Shown: positions 11,295-20,883 of the stretch, one piece after another
How the letters are laid out: the number at the start of each line of letters is the position of its first letter
Numbering within the stretch: position 1 is the stretch's first letter
Assembly: GCA_001931905.2 (NCBI GenBank)
Contig: MSJI02000757.1
Span: 1-29,069, forward strand
From: Cladosporium sp. IMV 00045
Lineage: Eukaryota > Ascomycota > Dothideomycetes > Cladosporiales > Cladosporiaceae
Direction of reading: 5' to 3'
Length of the DNA: 29,069 bases
Made by a program: the position numbers and the translations under genes
The notes under the pieces: model-generated
What the model was told of the DNA's origin: nothing
Seen by the model: the letters and a program-made list of their open reading frames with translations, nothing else
The model's database searches: none

Positions 11295-12702
11295 GACGAA
11301 TGTTCTGGAAGCCTGTCTGGAGGACACAGGCCGCACGCTCTTCATTGAGGCGAGAGTCTGCTGGTCGATCCTCACTTGTCGGCCTCTCGAGTGCCTATGC
11401 CGAGCTTCACGCCCAATCTGGCTTGCCGATTTTGACTTATAGGGATGGCGGGTCGATGGTGAATTGTGGCCCTTATACCTGAGCAACGAAGCCCAAAGAG
11501 CCATTGCCACACGATCTAGCCCCCCCAATCAGCAACCACCATTCTCGCGAGCACTTGCGCCCAAAGCTAGAACAGAAGCCATGCCGTGGCTCAGGTCGCA
11601 ACGAGACCTTGTGAGTCTCAACACGCGTGATGAGGCCATTCCAATACATACCAAGCGCGAGAAGCCAGGGACGAGCAACACCTACAAAATGCTCTTCTAA
11701 GGCCGCGAAACCCAGGGAAGGCTGGCAGCCAGCATCTGAAGACTTTCCATTTGGGTTGCTCGCACGCAACACAAGCACGCGGGCCCTCAGAACCCATTGC
11801 TTCAGCATATCTCATTGCATTCAGTCTAAGGGTACTAGAAGATCACCTCCTAATCTACTCGCGCCAGCCTCATGATCGAACAGAAGCAGGCACAACGGCA
11901 GAACATTTAAGAAGCATTCCTCACATAGAAGCATCACTTCTGTAACACAGACCCTATATGTCATATGTCCATCCTCTCGATGTCGAGACAAGTATCCATC
12001 ACGTATTGAACTTTCCCGACCCAGACACTCGCACTACCCACCGCCCGCCGCCCTGACAGGGGCTTCAACATAGATCCCATGTAGATATATGTCTATCTCT
12101 TGTTCGAGAAAATATCAAGATTTCTTAAAACGCTGCTGTTAAGGAGGCGCCTTGAGACCCGCATACAGTCCAAGAACAGGTGCATTAAATATTCTAGCCT
12201 CTGATGCTTTCAGAAAAGAACTATGCCTTCGCCTTTTACGGTACATGTGAACTCCCTGCCTGCAAAATCCGGTCCGCCCTGAAAAAAGAAAAGGAAAAGC
12301 GTAATCCAACATAAAGCGCTCGCAGCTTTCTCTCCGCCCGAAGCAAGAGAACAAATCGACCCCGTATCGCCCCCAGCACCAGACTTCGCGGTGTTTCTCC
12401 TCAGAAGTACACGTGCGTCTGCTGCCGTTGGAAAGTTTGTGGTTTGTGGTTTGCTGGGTTTTGGTATGTGCAAAGAATAATTAGATAATGGCCACCTTAT
12501 CTGGAAGGTGGGTTTTTTTTTTTGTATAGAAAGAACAAGAGAGGAAAAGGAAAAGGAAAAGGAAGAGTAAACAATCGGAATGACCCCCGTTTTCGCGTTC
12601 GCGTCCTGTTCGAGCCCGCCTCTTCAGATCGTCTGGATCGTTCATCGTTCACATGCGATATTCGCCTTCGACCTGTGCCCTCTTGCCTGTTCAGCGCTAG
12701 AT
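11295..12702. other. Intergenic, convergent PEP7 / KRE6
   Basis: This 1.4 kb stretch lies between two convergent stop codons. It holds several ORFs below 112 codons with no motif. At 12510-12521 there is a T run, followed by a purine tract with three GGAAAA-like units at about 12541-12567. On the minus strand these would be pyrimidine- and A-rich sequence just after the KRE6 stop, consistent with its 3' untranslated region. No tRNA or repeat family is evident. Confidence 0.55.
12541..12567. repeat. Short GGAAAA purine microsatellite
   Basis: About three tandem AAAAGG units in a purine-only run on the + strand, directly downstream of the T run at 12510-12521. It is low-complexity sequence in the presumed 3' region of the KRE6-like gene. 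Confidence 0.7.
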
Positions 12703-15266
12703 TTATGCTTCGCAGTCGTTCATCAGCGTGTTCTTTGGCCAGTCGTAGCCTGCGTCCTTCCAGTGCGTGTAGTTGGGGTTGTTGTACGCTTCCGGATGGT
12801 TCTTGATGTACTCCGTGGTCTCGTAGCCGGGCGGATCGCACGTGACTAATTCCTCGCCTTCCTTCTGGTAGAGGCGGACGTAGTCGATGCGCATGATGGT
12901 GGGGAACTTGAGCGATTCGTAGGCGATGTTGACCCAGTTCTCTGAAATTCCCAAATTGATCACCATGGACATGGGTTCTTCGGAGATGAGGCGTTGGCCG
13001 ACGTTGCCGTTGGGCCCGATGGCGCGACCGTCGAATTTCATCATCTCGTCGTCGCCCACGTACCATTGGATGTAGGCGTCTTCGCCGCTGCCGGGTGCGT
13101 ATTCGAATGCGTACTTTTGATAGGCCATGCCGTCGTACCATGAGTTGTTAAGCATAGTGGTTGTTGATACGGCTTGCTGGAAGGGTCCACCGGTGTATGT
13201 GTTGACGAAACTGAAGCGATAGTCGGGAGTCTCCATGAAATCGTAGTTGGGGTACCACCAGACGTCGAATGGTGCGACTTGGAAAGATTGGGTGGCGACG
13301 GCAACGCCCATGCCCGCCCAGTCACCACTGACTTCGATGATGTCGATTTCGGGAGCGCCACGGCCTGTGCCTGGAGTTGGATGGTCCTCACCCTGGCAAC
13401 CACAGGAAGTGAGGCGCTGGCCTGGGAGGTAACTGAGTCCGTCACTCTGAGACTGATTTGGCGTAATTCCTGCGTCGCAGTCGTTGTATGTATACGGCCA
13501 CATGCCGTCAGTAGTGGCAAGGTATCCAGGGCGGCCAAGGTTGCCCATCGTCCATGCACCTGGCCACAGACCATGGATACCACCAGGACCCGGGAGGGAG
13601 GCGGAGATCTCGAAGACACCACCCTTGAAGCAGAGCTGATTCCAAGAGTTCAGCATGCCTGAGCGGTATTGAAGGCCATGATTTGGAAATGCATCGAGCT
13701 GGAGTGATAGAACGCCGTCACCTGGAAAATGTTAGCTCTACATGACTTGGTATGAATAGACGTAAAACCAGTTGCCTTACCTGTGTTGACAGCATCCGGA
13801 TCATACCACTCCAAATCCATAGTGGCTCCATACCAGATATCCGGAGCAAACCAGAAAGGATCGTCACCCGGGTAGAAGGTTCGGTTCTGCTCATTGAACT
13901 CATCGCTAAATACAAGTTTCAGAGTATCTCCGTTGATGTCTGTCCTTGTCATCGCACTTTGAGGAGTGTCTGGATCGATCAATCCGGTTCTGATGTTCTT
14001 CATGAGCGGATATTTTCTGTCGTTCACGTAGTACCAGCTGTTCTTATCCTGCTGGTTCCAGGCGCCAGGCATTTGATCCAAAGGTGTCTCGTACTGATAA
14101 GATAATAAACCCGGGCCGGTGAAAGAGACAACCGGCAATATGATGAAGACTGTCAGTAACCCTAGTATCATGAAAATCATGCCAAATGTACTGATGATGT
14201 TGTCTCGTGTAAAATGGTCCTTCCAGTGAGCTTTAAGCTTGATGTCATCGTCCCACTGAGGCATATGCATGTCGTCGTCGTCTTCAACGGCGTCGGTGTA
14301 AAGCGGAAACTCATCCATTGGCGCGCCTAGCCTATCGTCCAACCACGGGAAGAAGACTGCTTTCTCGGGATCGGCATCTCGTATGAAGACTGGTGTACCC
14401 GACTTCTCTGCCATCTCACTGCCGCCCGCACCTGCGGCGCCAGCGGCACCGACAGCAGCAGCGCCACCTGCCGCTCCAGCAACAGCCGCTGTCTCTTTCT
14501 CTCTACTGGTCTGCTTTGTGACTGGTGTGCCAGGTGCTGTGTTGTTGGCCGATGCGAACGGATTCGACATGCGGTTGGTGTCTTTGAACGGATTCGATAG
14601 CCGTTTGTTCAACTCTTCTGTAGAGACACCAGCACCGGCCATCAGGTGAGTTGAAGAGTTCGATCGTGGTATAGGTGTTGAGAGGTCTTGCTGTGAGTTG
14701 TTGTTCGAAGCGAAAGGATTGTAGTATCGTGAGTAGTCTGCACCTAGATCTCGTACAGACCGAGGCGGATTTGAGAGGCTCGCTGTAGAGCCATTTCCTG
14801 GGAGTAAAATACGCGGTCGTTGCTCCTTTGAGCTTGAGGTGTTGGATGTGGTGGTTGGTACGGGACCGAAGGTACCTCCTCTGCCCTCATCGCTGTTGGC
14901 ATTACTACTGCCGGCTTCACTAGAGCTGTGAGAATGCCTTGCGATCAGTGGCGGGGATTGCTGAGGGATGTGTGGCGAGGCATCTCGGAACTGTCCCGAA
15001 GGAAGTGTAGGCGATACGACCGGGCCATCGGCGTTCAGGTGTGAGGATGATGTTCGATTCTTCTTTCGCAAGAGATTGGGCTGACTTGAAGATCTTGAAG
15101 GTGCTCGCGATGGTGGACGAGACTGTTGGCGCAACGATTGTGCAGAGGCAGCAGCATTGAGGTTGGAGGCGGAGCGACCTGCTTGCTCGGCGTGTCTCCC
15201 ATCGTTGGTGTCGACATAGGAGCTGTGAGAAGAGACACGCGAGGCTTCTGGTCGCGAAGGAGCCAT
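12703..15266 (-). CDS. KRE6: Beta-1,6-glucan synthesis protein, KRE6/SKN1 (GH16-like)
   Basis: A type II membrane protein of the secretory pathway needed for cell-wall beta-1,6-glucan; whether it hydrolyses or transfers glucan is not settled. Exons 15266-13781 and 13721-12703, with a 59-bp intron (GTAAGG...CCAG), give 834 residues. Splicing yields VNTGDGVLSLQLDAF, a KRE6 signature. Residues 1-350 are cytosolic and Ser/Pro/Asn-rich, with repeated SNPF motifs and an Ala/Gly tract (about 259-282). A single membrane span covers about 356-382. The lumenal part is a GH16-like lectin/glucanase fold. Its motif EIDIIE places the acidic triad at E620, D622 and E625. Several NxS/T sites are present. The length is close to yeast Kre6p (720) plus a longer tail. 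The 2.6 kb upstream has no gene. Kre6 and Skn1 cannot be separated by eye. Confidence 0.94.
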
Positions 15267-16636
15267 TATGATGGCCGGACTAGATGGTCGTGTGAGCGAG
15301 ACCCATGAGCCAGCGGTAGAAGTACTGTGGTACTGAGAATGCGACGAAGCGAAGGTATGTCGCGTGGCCCCGGTCGATGAAGGGAAGCAACGAGGATGTC
15401 AGAGTTTACGTGCAGGGTTGACGATATGCTGGATGTAAAGTGGGAAGTGTCGACTCGGCCACGGCCGTTGATCGTGCTGCGGAGGAAGAAATCCACTCTA
15501 CGTCGGGGTGAGTGGAGAAACGGAAGACTTGAAGGGTGGGTTGTTGGAGAAGCTCGAGGCTATCCGCGAGTGCTAAAGTCTATTCTTGCACTGGCGTTTC
15601 GTAGTAGAGTGATGGGTCATGGATATTGCGCACTGATGTCGATCGGACCGGGTATCGCACGAAAGAGAGTGGAAGCAGCGCCAGATGGAGTGACTATGCA
15701 GGAAGGCGTAGGTGGAGAGTGAAGTGACGAAGCACAAGAGCAAGAAAGAGAATCAACGAGTGGCGGTTTGAAGCGACAGGGAGAGAACCGGTCCAAGATG
15801 CAGAACGGTCGCCACCGTTGGCAAAGCAAAAGGCAAATCGTGGGCGTAGTAGGTTGGGGTTGGCTAGCTGCTTTTGTTCAAGACGAACCTCTGTTGAAGA
15901 TCATCCCGTATTGGCCCAGCCACACACAGATGGCCGCATCGCCGACCATCGACAACCTACAGTACCACACGATGATGTGTGCCGCCGTTCTACCTTGATC
16001 AGTTAGAACCCTGGTCATCACGTCTCGAGGCTTGGACGATATGTGATCTGGTCCGTAAGCAAAGCATTTGCTATTGCTATTGCTCTCCTCATTTCCACCA
16101 AGCGCAACGGACGCATCTCGCTAAGAAAGGTACTGGGAATATTGAGTCTTTCCCGACCAGGGGTGTGCCTGGCTACCGCCCGCATATGCAGAGGCACAGC
16201 CATGAACGGCATCCGGCGAGCAATACTGTCATCAGCTCTCTCACTGGAAGTTATCACATGCACGTGCCTGTGAAAATGTCACCGCGAGGGTTCTCAAGTT
16301 CGGACTATACCGCCAACGTCGAGCAAATGCAGTCGTGTTCGACAAGCCTGCAAAGCAAATCTCGTCGCTGCACCCGCTCCGCCAGCTAAGTAAGCTTGAT
16401 CCTCCTCTCAGGAACCGTTGCACCCACCTCAGCGTGCCTGGCGATTCTGGGCATCCTTCCCACGCGTCGTCATCCCCGGCATTTTGGGGTGACGAGCGAG
16501 ACGAGAGCTGTGCGCCGGAACCCGTGCGCCACGACCGGGGCGCCTCTCGCCGCCGCATGTTTAGTAGCTTTGCTTCTTTCGCTCCGGCCTCGTAATCGTG
16601 TGGTCGTATATGGCTTGCTAGCTCGTCTCGCCCGTC

Positions 16637-16644
16637 TATATAAA
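16637..16644. promoter_or_regulatory. TATA-like element TATATAAA
   Basis: TATATAAA on the + strand, with TTTATATA on the minus strand. No convincing coding region begins within 500 bp on either side. If used on the minus strand, it would imply a KRE6 leader of more than 1.3 kb. If used on the + strand, it would drive an unknown transcript. Confidence 0.35.
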
Positions 16645-16980
16645 TCTCCCAAGCCGCTCTTCCAAGACCGCCCAAGACCTCCCAGAGCAAGCTGTGCAGA
16701 TAACAAGCTGTGGTCGAGGTTTCTCCAGCTCCACTCTTGTTAGTGGGAGGCCGGACGCTTGCTTAGCCCGTGAGCTTTTTCTGCTTGCTTTGCTGCGCAT
16801 TTTCCCGGGCGGCGACCTTTGGATGGAGACGCGAGGAGCGGCCAGCGCGCTTCCCTCAAGCGTCCGGCGTCTTGCGCCATTCAACGGCTCCCCCATCCCC
16901 CAATTTTTCTCATCGGCTCCAGGATACTGTGGATAAGAAAGGGTGCATGCGGAGAGCAGAAAGGGCACATCATCACGATC

Positions 16981-16990
16981 TTGACGTCAA
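16981..16990. promoter_or_regulatory. CRE-type palindrome TTGACGTCAA
   Basis: A perfect 10-bp palindrome containing TGACGTCA, the full site bound by ATF/CREB-type bZIP factors. It lies in the long KRE6 upstream region. Function is inferred from the motif only. Confidence 0.4.
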
Positions 16991-17172
16991 GCCTACCCCT
17001 GCTTTTTCTTCGGCTACATGCAAATGTATGGTATGCTGATGGCCGGAGCAGCTTAGTTTCCCATTCGTCATGTCCATGGTGGCTTGACTCGACGTGCATC
17101 AAGCAAGTCCGCGCGGACAACTGCTTGTATGGTATTCTTATTCTTATCGCGGTAAATAGCTTCATCTAACCG

Positions 17173-17199
17173 CGCATGCATGTGCGTTGCATGCATGCG
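17173..17199. repeat. Inverted repeat with CATGCATG arms
   Basis: CGCATGCATG at 17173-17182 and its exact reverse complement CATGCATGCG at 17190-17199, separated by 7 bp. Each arm is itself built on the self-complementary CATGCATG. It could form a cruciform or bind a dimeric factor; it encodes nothing visible. Confidence 0.85.
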
Positions 17200-17884
17200 T
17201 TCTATTGGCTGCCAGGGTTTGGTTGGCTTGGGGAATTGCCTGCATGCTGTCTTAGCGCGCAATTTGAGCTTGCTTTTTCTATGCCACTTCTTCGCCATAC
17301 CACGTGCGCTTGATGTACGCTACGATATTCTGTACGAATTGAACTTCTTCTTGGTTCTTTCGAAGATGTCGACTGGCAATATTGACGAGGACACAGTCGA
17401 CTTTTACAATCTTTCTGGTTTCTTATTTACTTTGACAAAGCAGAACTTTTGACGCATAATCACACTGGAGCATGCAACCGACAACACTCTTGAAGTGCCC
17501 AAGTATGGTCATGATACTTTCATACTTCCCGTAAGAACAACAACAACTCCAATAGCAGCCGGACGTCTTGGCTGACGGAGATCTAGGATTGCTATTTAGT
17601 CGCCCTGAACAATTTTCTGATTTTCTTGCACCTTCACCCTCCTAGCCTTCGCCTCACATTCGCATTAGGCCTTGTATGACACCGAAGACAATAGTGCTTG
17701 CCACCGTCCGCGCTTGTACCTGAAGATATCGAATGACCCAACTGCGTGCCCCGGATATCAAGCTACCAGCGGATCGGTCTTGCTTCTAATAAGTGTCGTG
17801 GCCATGCCTTCATCTGGCCGCTACGCTTCAACTTGTCCACCCTGAGAACCTCAAGCCCTCCTGGTCGTTGACACAAAAGTATCA

Positions 17885-18548
17885 TCAGCCATAGCCCCAC
17901 CCATGATGTGCTGGCGAAGCTACACGGCTCTCCGAGACTCGTGCAGTTTGGCTTTTGAGCAGCCTCATCATGAGCTTGTTCTCGCCTTCCAGCCACTCGC
18001 AGAACCACTCGATTTTGAGAAGTTCGTTGAGCCTTGCAGTCGCCACAACGTGAAACAACTCTGCAGACTGAGCGCCCATGTTGAGCTCGGTATTGACAGT
18101 CTTGATGATCATAGCTACTTCGCTCACCTCCAACCCCTGAACGGCAGAATGATACAACTCATCCCACGCTCGTTCGCTGAACGACTTGGCGAGGTATTTG
18201 TCGGCAACTGTAATTGCAGAGAGCCAGAAGCGCCACGGTAGATCTTGTGTTGCTGGGAGGCCGTAGAGATGACGGATCAGAGCCGTAACGGCCTCTGGGT
18301 CATCTCCTTTGAGTTCGATGATAGCTTGGTCGCGCTCCTGTTCGAAGAATTACTGTGAGTGATATTTCGGGCAGAACACGCTATCTGATAGTACATACTG
18401 CGAAACGACTCTCAGGGCCGCAGAGCTTGTTGAAGTATTCATTTTGGCTGCAGATGACTGTCTTGTGGACTTTGATGGTCGCGCCGTTGCTGAGCTTGAG
18501 GGTGAGGTCAGAAAAGCTCTCCTGGTTGTAGAGACTCTCAACACCCAT
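17885..18548 (-). CDS. BTB/POZ domain protein, tandem copy 2 (BTB2)
   Basis: A probable adaptor or scaffold with an N-terminal BTB fold; partner and role unknown. Exons 18548-18399 and 18337-17885, with a 61-bp intron (GTATGT donor, AACAG acceptor, phase 0), give 200 residues. The start was chosen because it is the first in-frame ATG (in the frame upstream only a GTG precedes it), it sits in ACCATGG context, and it lies just before the domain. Motifs: SFSDLTLKLSNGATIKVHK (11-29), VICSQNEYFNKLCGPESRFA (31-50), then after the junction ERDQAIIELKGDDPEAVTAL and a WRFWLSAITVADKYL helix. The remainder is helical with no second domain. It is paralogous to the gene at 19239-20105, which shares the same intron position. 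The 5' leader is a long CT-rich tract. Confidence 0.83.
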
Positions 18549-19238
18549 GGTTGATAGTTGTTTGACCGAGATTGTCGTGGTCGAAGATGAAGCTGAAGAT
18601 GAAGTTGGAGGTGGTGATGAAGAGGAATAAGAGTAGGAAGGTGAAGGTGAGAATGGAAGGTTTGACTCGAAGCTGCTGAGGCAACAATCCTCCGGATTAG
18701 AAAGTTGCCATGTGAATGGCACATGTCACGGGACGCTATTCACTCATGTGAACAATACGTGACATAGCGTGAAAGTGGAGTGCAAGTGCAAGCCCGAGAC
18801 TCGGATGACTGCACAATAGGAAGCCTCACACACCGAGAAAGGAAACATGGCTCAATCGAGGACCGCGAATGAAATATCGAGAGGCATTTCGCAGGCATGT
18901 TAAAGAGTTGTAAGCTATCTATGCAGTAATGTGAGGCCAATCATCGTGGATTATCCTCGTCTGAGAACGTGTGTTCTCCCCAATCAAGCCTCAATGTGAA
19001 CAGGGTCAATAGCTCATGATGACTTTACTGCAAAAGATATTGGTGCGATCCATAGTTGGATGATTCTTGCGATCATGGGATCGTCGACACTCCAAAGAGG
19101 ATATGAATTGGCGGTCCACCACGGATCCAGTTTCAAGTACCTTGGTGAGGCATCTTCGAGTCAGTGTGTCCATTCTGGACCGCGCAAGTGAGAAATGACA
19201 GGCGAACGGTGTCAGAGAGTCGCCGCTGACTTGATCAG
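18549..19238. promoter_or_regulatory. Promoter and leader of BTB2
   Basis: This 690-bp gap lies between two tandem minus-strand genes. At 18582-18660 the + strand is almost all GAA/GATGAA-type purine sequence, so the BTB2 transcript would have a long pyrimidine-rich leader with TCTTCA repeats, a common fungal core-promoter feature. An out-of-frame ATG at 18724 opens a reading frame overlapping the start; it matters only if transcription begins upstream of it. Nothing else is recognised. Confidence 0.5.
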
Positions 19239-20105
19239 TCATTTGGGGAGCCAGACTTTGTGCTGTTCGCATTGGACTTGGTCCCTGCATCTGAAGCACC
19301 ACATGTGTTGGGAATGCTGTGTATCATTGATGCAGACAGGTGGGTCGTGTTTGTGACAGAAAGAATACGTCCTTTCGACGAAGCTTGACAAGTCTGGCAA
19401 GTCTGACTTTCCTGACGAGTCTGACGGCTCTGACAAGCCTGCGGCAGCCTTGAGCTCGTCCAGGTGCGACCACAGGAGCGTCTTATCCCCATCGAGCAGG
19501 GCACGATATTTTTCGTTGTCTAAAAGCGTCTTGAGATTGTCTTTTCTGATCTGATCCGCAAACTGCAAGAACGGCTCTAGATGGCCCATGTCGCGCTGGA
19601 TGGTGGTGATGAGGTCGAAAATCGCATCGCCATCGGTAAGTGCCAAAGCAGAGGCACGCAGCCGCTCACTCGCTTTAGCGCTGAGCTTTGGCTCAAGGTA
19701 CTTGTCGGCTGTTATGACGAGGTTGAACCAGAATTCCCACGGCCTTTGATTATATTTCTCGAGGGCGCAGCCGTAGATCTTGCGAAGGACTTCCTCCACA
19801 GCATCGGGATCGTCAGACTTGAGTGAGATGGTCTTCTGAGAGCTCTCCTGCAGAATAATGTCAGTAAGTTGTCGAACTAAACCTGGTATACACATACTGC
19901 GAAGCCGCTTCCCACACCGCACAGTCCACGGAAGAACTCGTTGCTCTTGCAGATGACAACCTTGTGCACTTTTATCTCGCGATCATCTTTGAGCTTGAGC
20001 GTCAGGTCAGAATAATCTGAGTCGTTGTACCAGCTGTATTGCAAGTCAGCTCGGCTCGCGACAGTCTTGAGTAGCCTTCGTCTCTTACCCAGAGGTGATG
20101 GCCAT
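19239..20105 (-). CDS. BTB/POZ protein with Cys/His-rich tail (BTB3)
   Basis: Three exons, 20105-20089 (17 nt), 20033-19898 and 19847-19239, give 253 residues. Introns 20034-20088 (GTAAGA...ACAG, with CTGAC) and 19848-19897 (GTATGT...GCAG) are standard. The BTB frame has no upstream ATG when unspliced; the 17-nt exon supplies MAITSG in GGCCATGG context. Motifs: YSDLTLKLKDDREIKVHK, VVICKSNEFFRGLCGVGSGFA, then ESSQKTISLKSDDPDAVEEV and WEFWFNLVITADKYL, all colinear with BTB2. Two parts are absent from BTB2: a Ser-rich tripeptide-repeat linker encoded by a 9-bp minisatellite, and a C-terminal segment of about 48 residues with CxxH, a further Cys, then CxxC-x5-CxxH, which could bind one or two zinc ions. 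Role unknown; zinc binding is inferred from spacing only. Confidence 0.83.
19386..19439. repeat. 9-bp coding minisatellite, six units
   Basis: Six imperfect 9-bp units of type TGACAAGTC on the + strand, without gaps. Read on the coding (minus) strand they give an in-frame tripeptide series: GLS, EPS, DSS, GKS, DLP, DLS. The length changes in steps of three residues, so it can vary without breaking the BTB3 frame. Confidence 0.85.
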
Positions 20106-20883
20106 GGCCTTCTTGCGTGCAAACGGGTCGATAAGAAGGAATGGGGATGGAGTTACTCATCAATTTGCGCAAAGAATGATGGCGGTAGATGCGAGGATGC
20201 GCGAAGCTTGGTAGTCACAGCGCAGTGCGCGTCGAGCCGTAAAAGTCGACAGACGCAAGCAAAATAGGGAAGTGGGACGATTTCCGCACTCCATACCAGA
20301 CAAAGTGAAGCCTGTGATGCGAAACCTCACCAAAGCTACACCGAAACCCCCTACTAATCATATTTATACAGAGTCTGCACGAATATGCCACCCTTTCTTA
20401 TTTCTTCGTACTTTAGTGATGTAGTTTGTAGCAAGATGAATGTACTCACTTACGCTGCGAATCACCAGAATATCCAGCGCTGTTTTGATGAGTACGCTTG
20501 TCGTTGCTGGCCTAATGTTTTTGAATTTATGCTGTTACTTTGAGCTCCCTGAATAACTGAATCGACCCGCAGTAGCATCGTAGCGTGCTTCTTGTATTAA
20601 CCTGATGGCCATGATATCGGAGGACTGAATTGAAAGCGAAGGTGAGGTCGGAAATCTGCTATACCAGTCTGCCGTAGTTCTGATCACGTGATTGAGTTCA
20701 ATTCAGCACTAACTTCGCTTCACAAAATCTCGGCTTTAGCACCCCGAGAGACAAGCACGACGACATGTATGCAGTCTTCTGATGCAAAATTCTGTTGAGA
20801 TGCATATACGCATACTCTGAAGAGACTCAACACAATGATCTCGTCAAATCAGGTCAAATACAGCAAACCCTCCCATTTGCAAA
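20106..20883. promoter_or_regulatory. Divergent promoter region, BTB3 / RRN5
   Basis: This 778-bp stretch lies between the divergent starts of BTB3 (-) and RRN5 (+). It includes the 10-bp palindrome at 20693-20702. An upstream ATG at 20160 on the minus strand is out of frame with BTB3 after splicing. No TATA box stands out near the RRN5 start. Confidence 0.5.
20693..20702. promoter_or_regulatory. E-box palindrome ATCACGTGAT
   Basis: A perfect 10-bp palindrome centred on CACGTG, the core bound by Cbf1-type bHLH factors, about 180 bp upstream of the RRN5-like start codon. Binding is inferred from the motif only. Confidence 0.45.

Larger units (their letters stand above)
15267..17884. other. 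Long gene-free region upstream of KRE6
   Basis: This 2.6 kb is the largest gap in the gene space and lies upstream of KRE6 (-) and downstream of BTB2 (-). The ORFs in it (for example 15396-15722 and 15979-16389 on the + strand) show no family motif, and several start at non-ATG codons. It carries a TATA-like octamer at 16637-16644, a full CRE palindrome at 16981-16990, a CATGCATG inverted repeat at 17173-17199 and CACGTG at 17301-17306. It is most simply a long promoter and leader for KRE6; an undetected non-coding RNA is possible. Confidence 0.5.

Noticed and set aside
12607..12617. tRNA B-box-like GTTCGAGCCC
   Set aside because: No A box at the right distance and no cloverleaf can be drawn around it.
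14410..14500. GC-rich triplet run resembling a repeat element
   Set aside because: It codes the Ala/Gly tract of the KRE6-like cytosolic tail and is simple low-complexity coding sequence.
15396..15722. 108-codon + strand ORF starting with ATG
   Set aside because: No recognisable motif, lies in the presumed KRE6 leader on the opposite strand, and has no supporting splice or promoter context.
15979..16389. 136-codon + strand ORF
   Set aside because: Composition looks random, no motif; overlaps equally long open frames on both strands.
18350..18724. 124-codon minus-strand ORF overlapping BTB2
   Set aside because: Out of frame with the BTB domain; the pyrimidine leader gives a His/Leu/Ser-rich translation. 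At most an upstream ORF.
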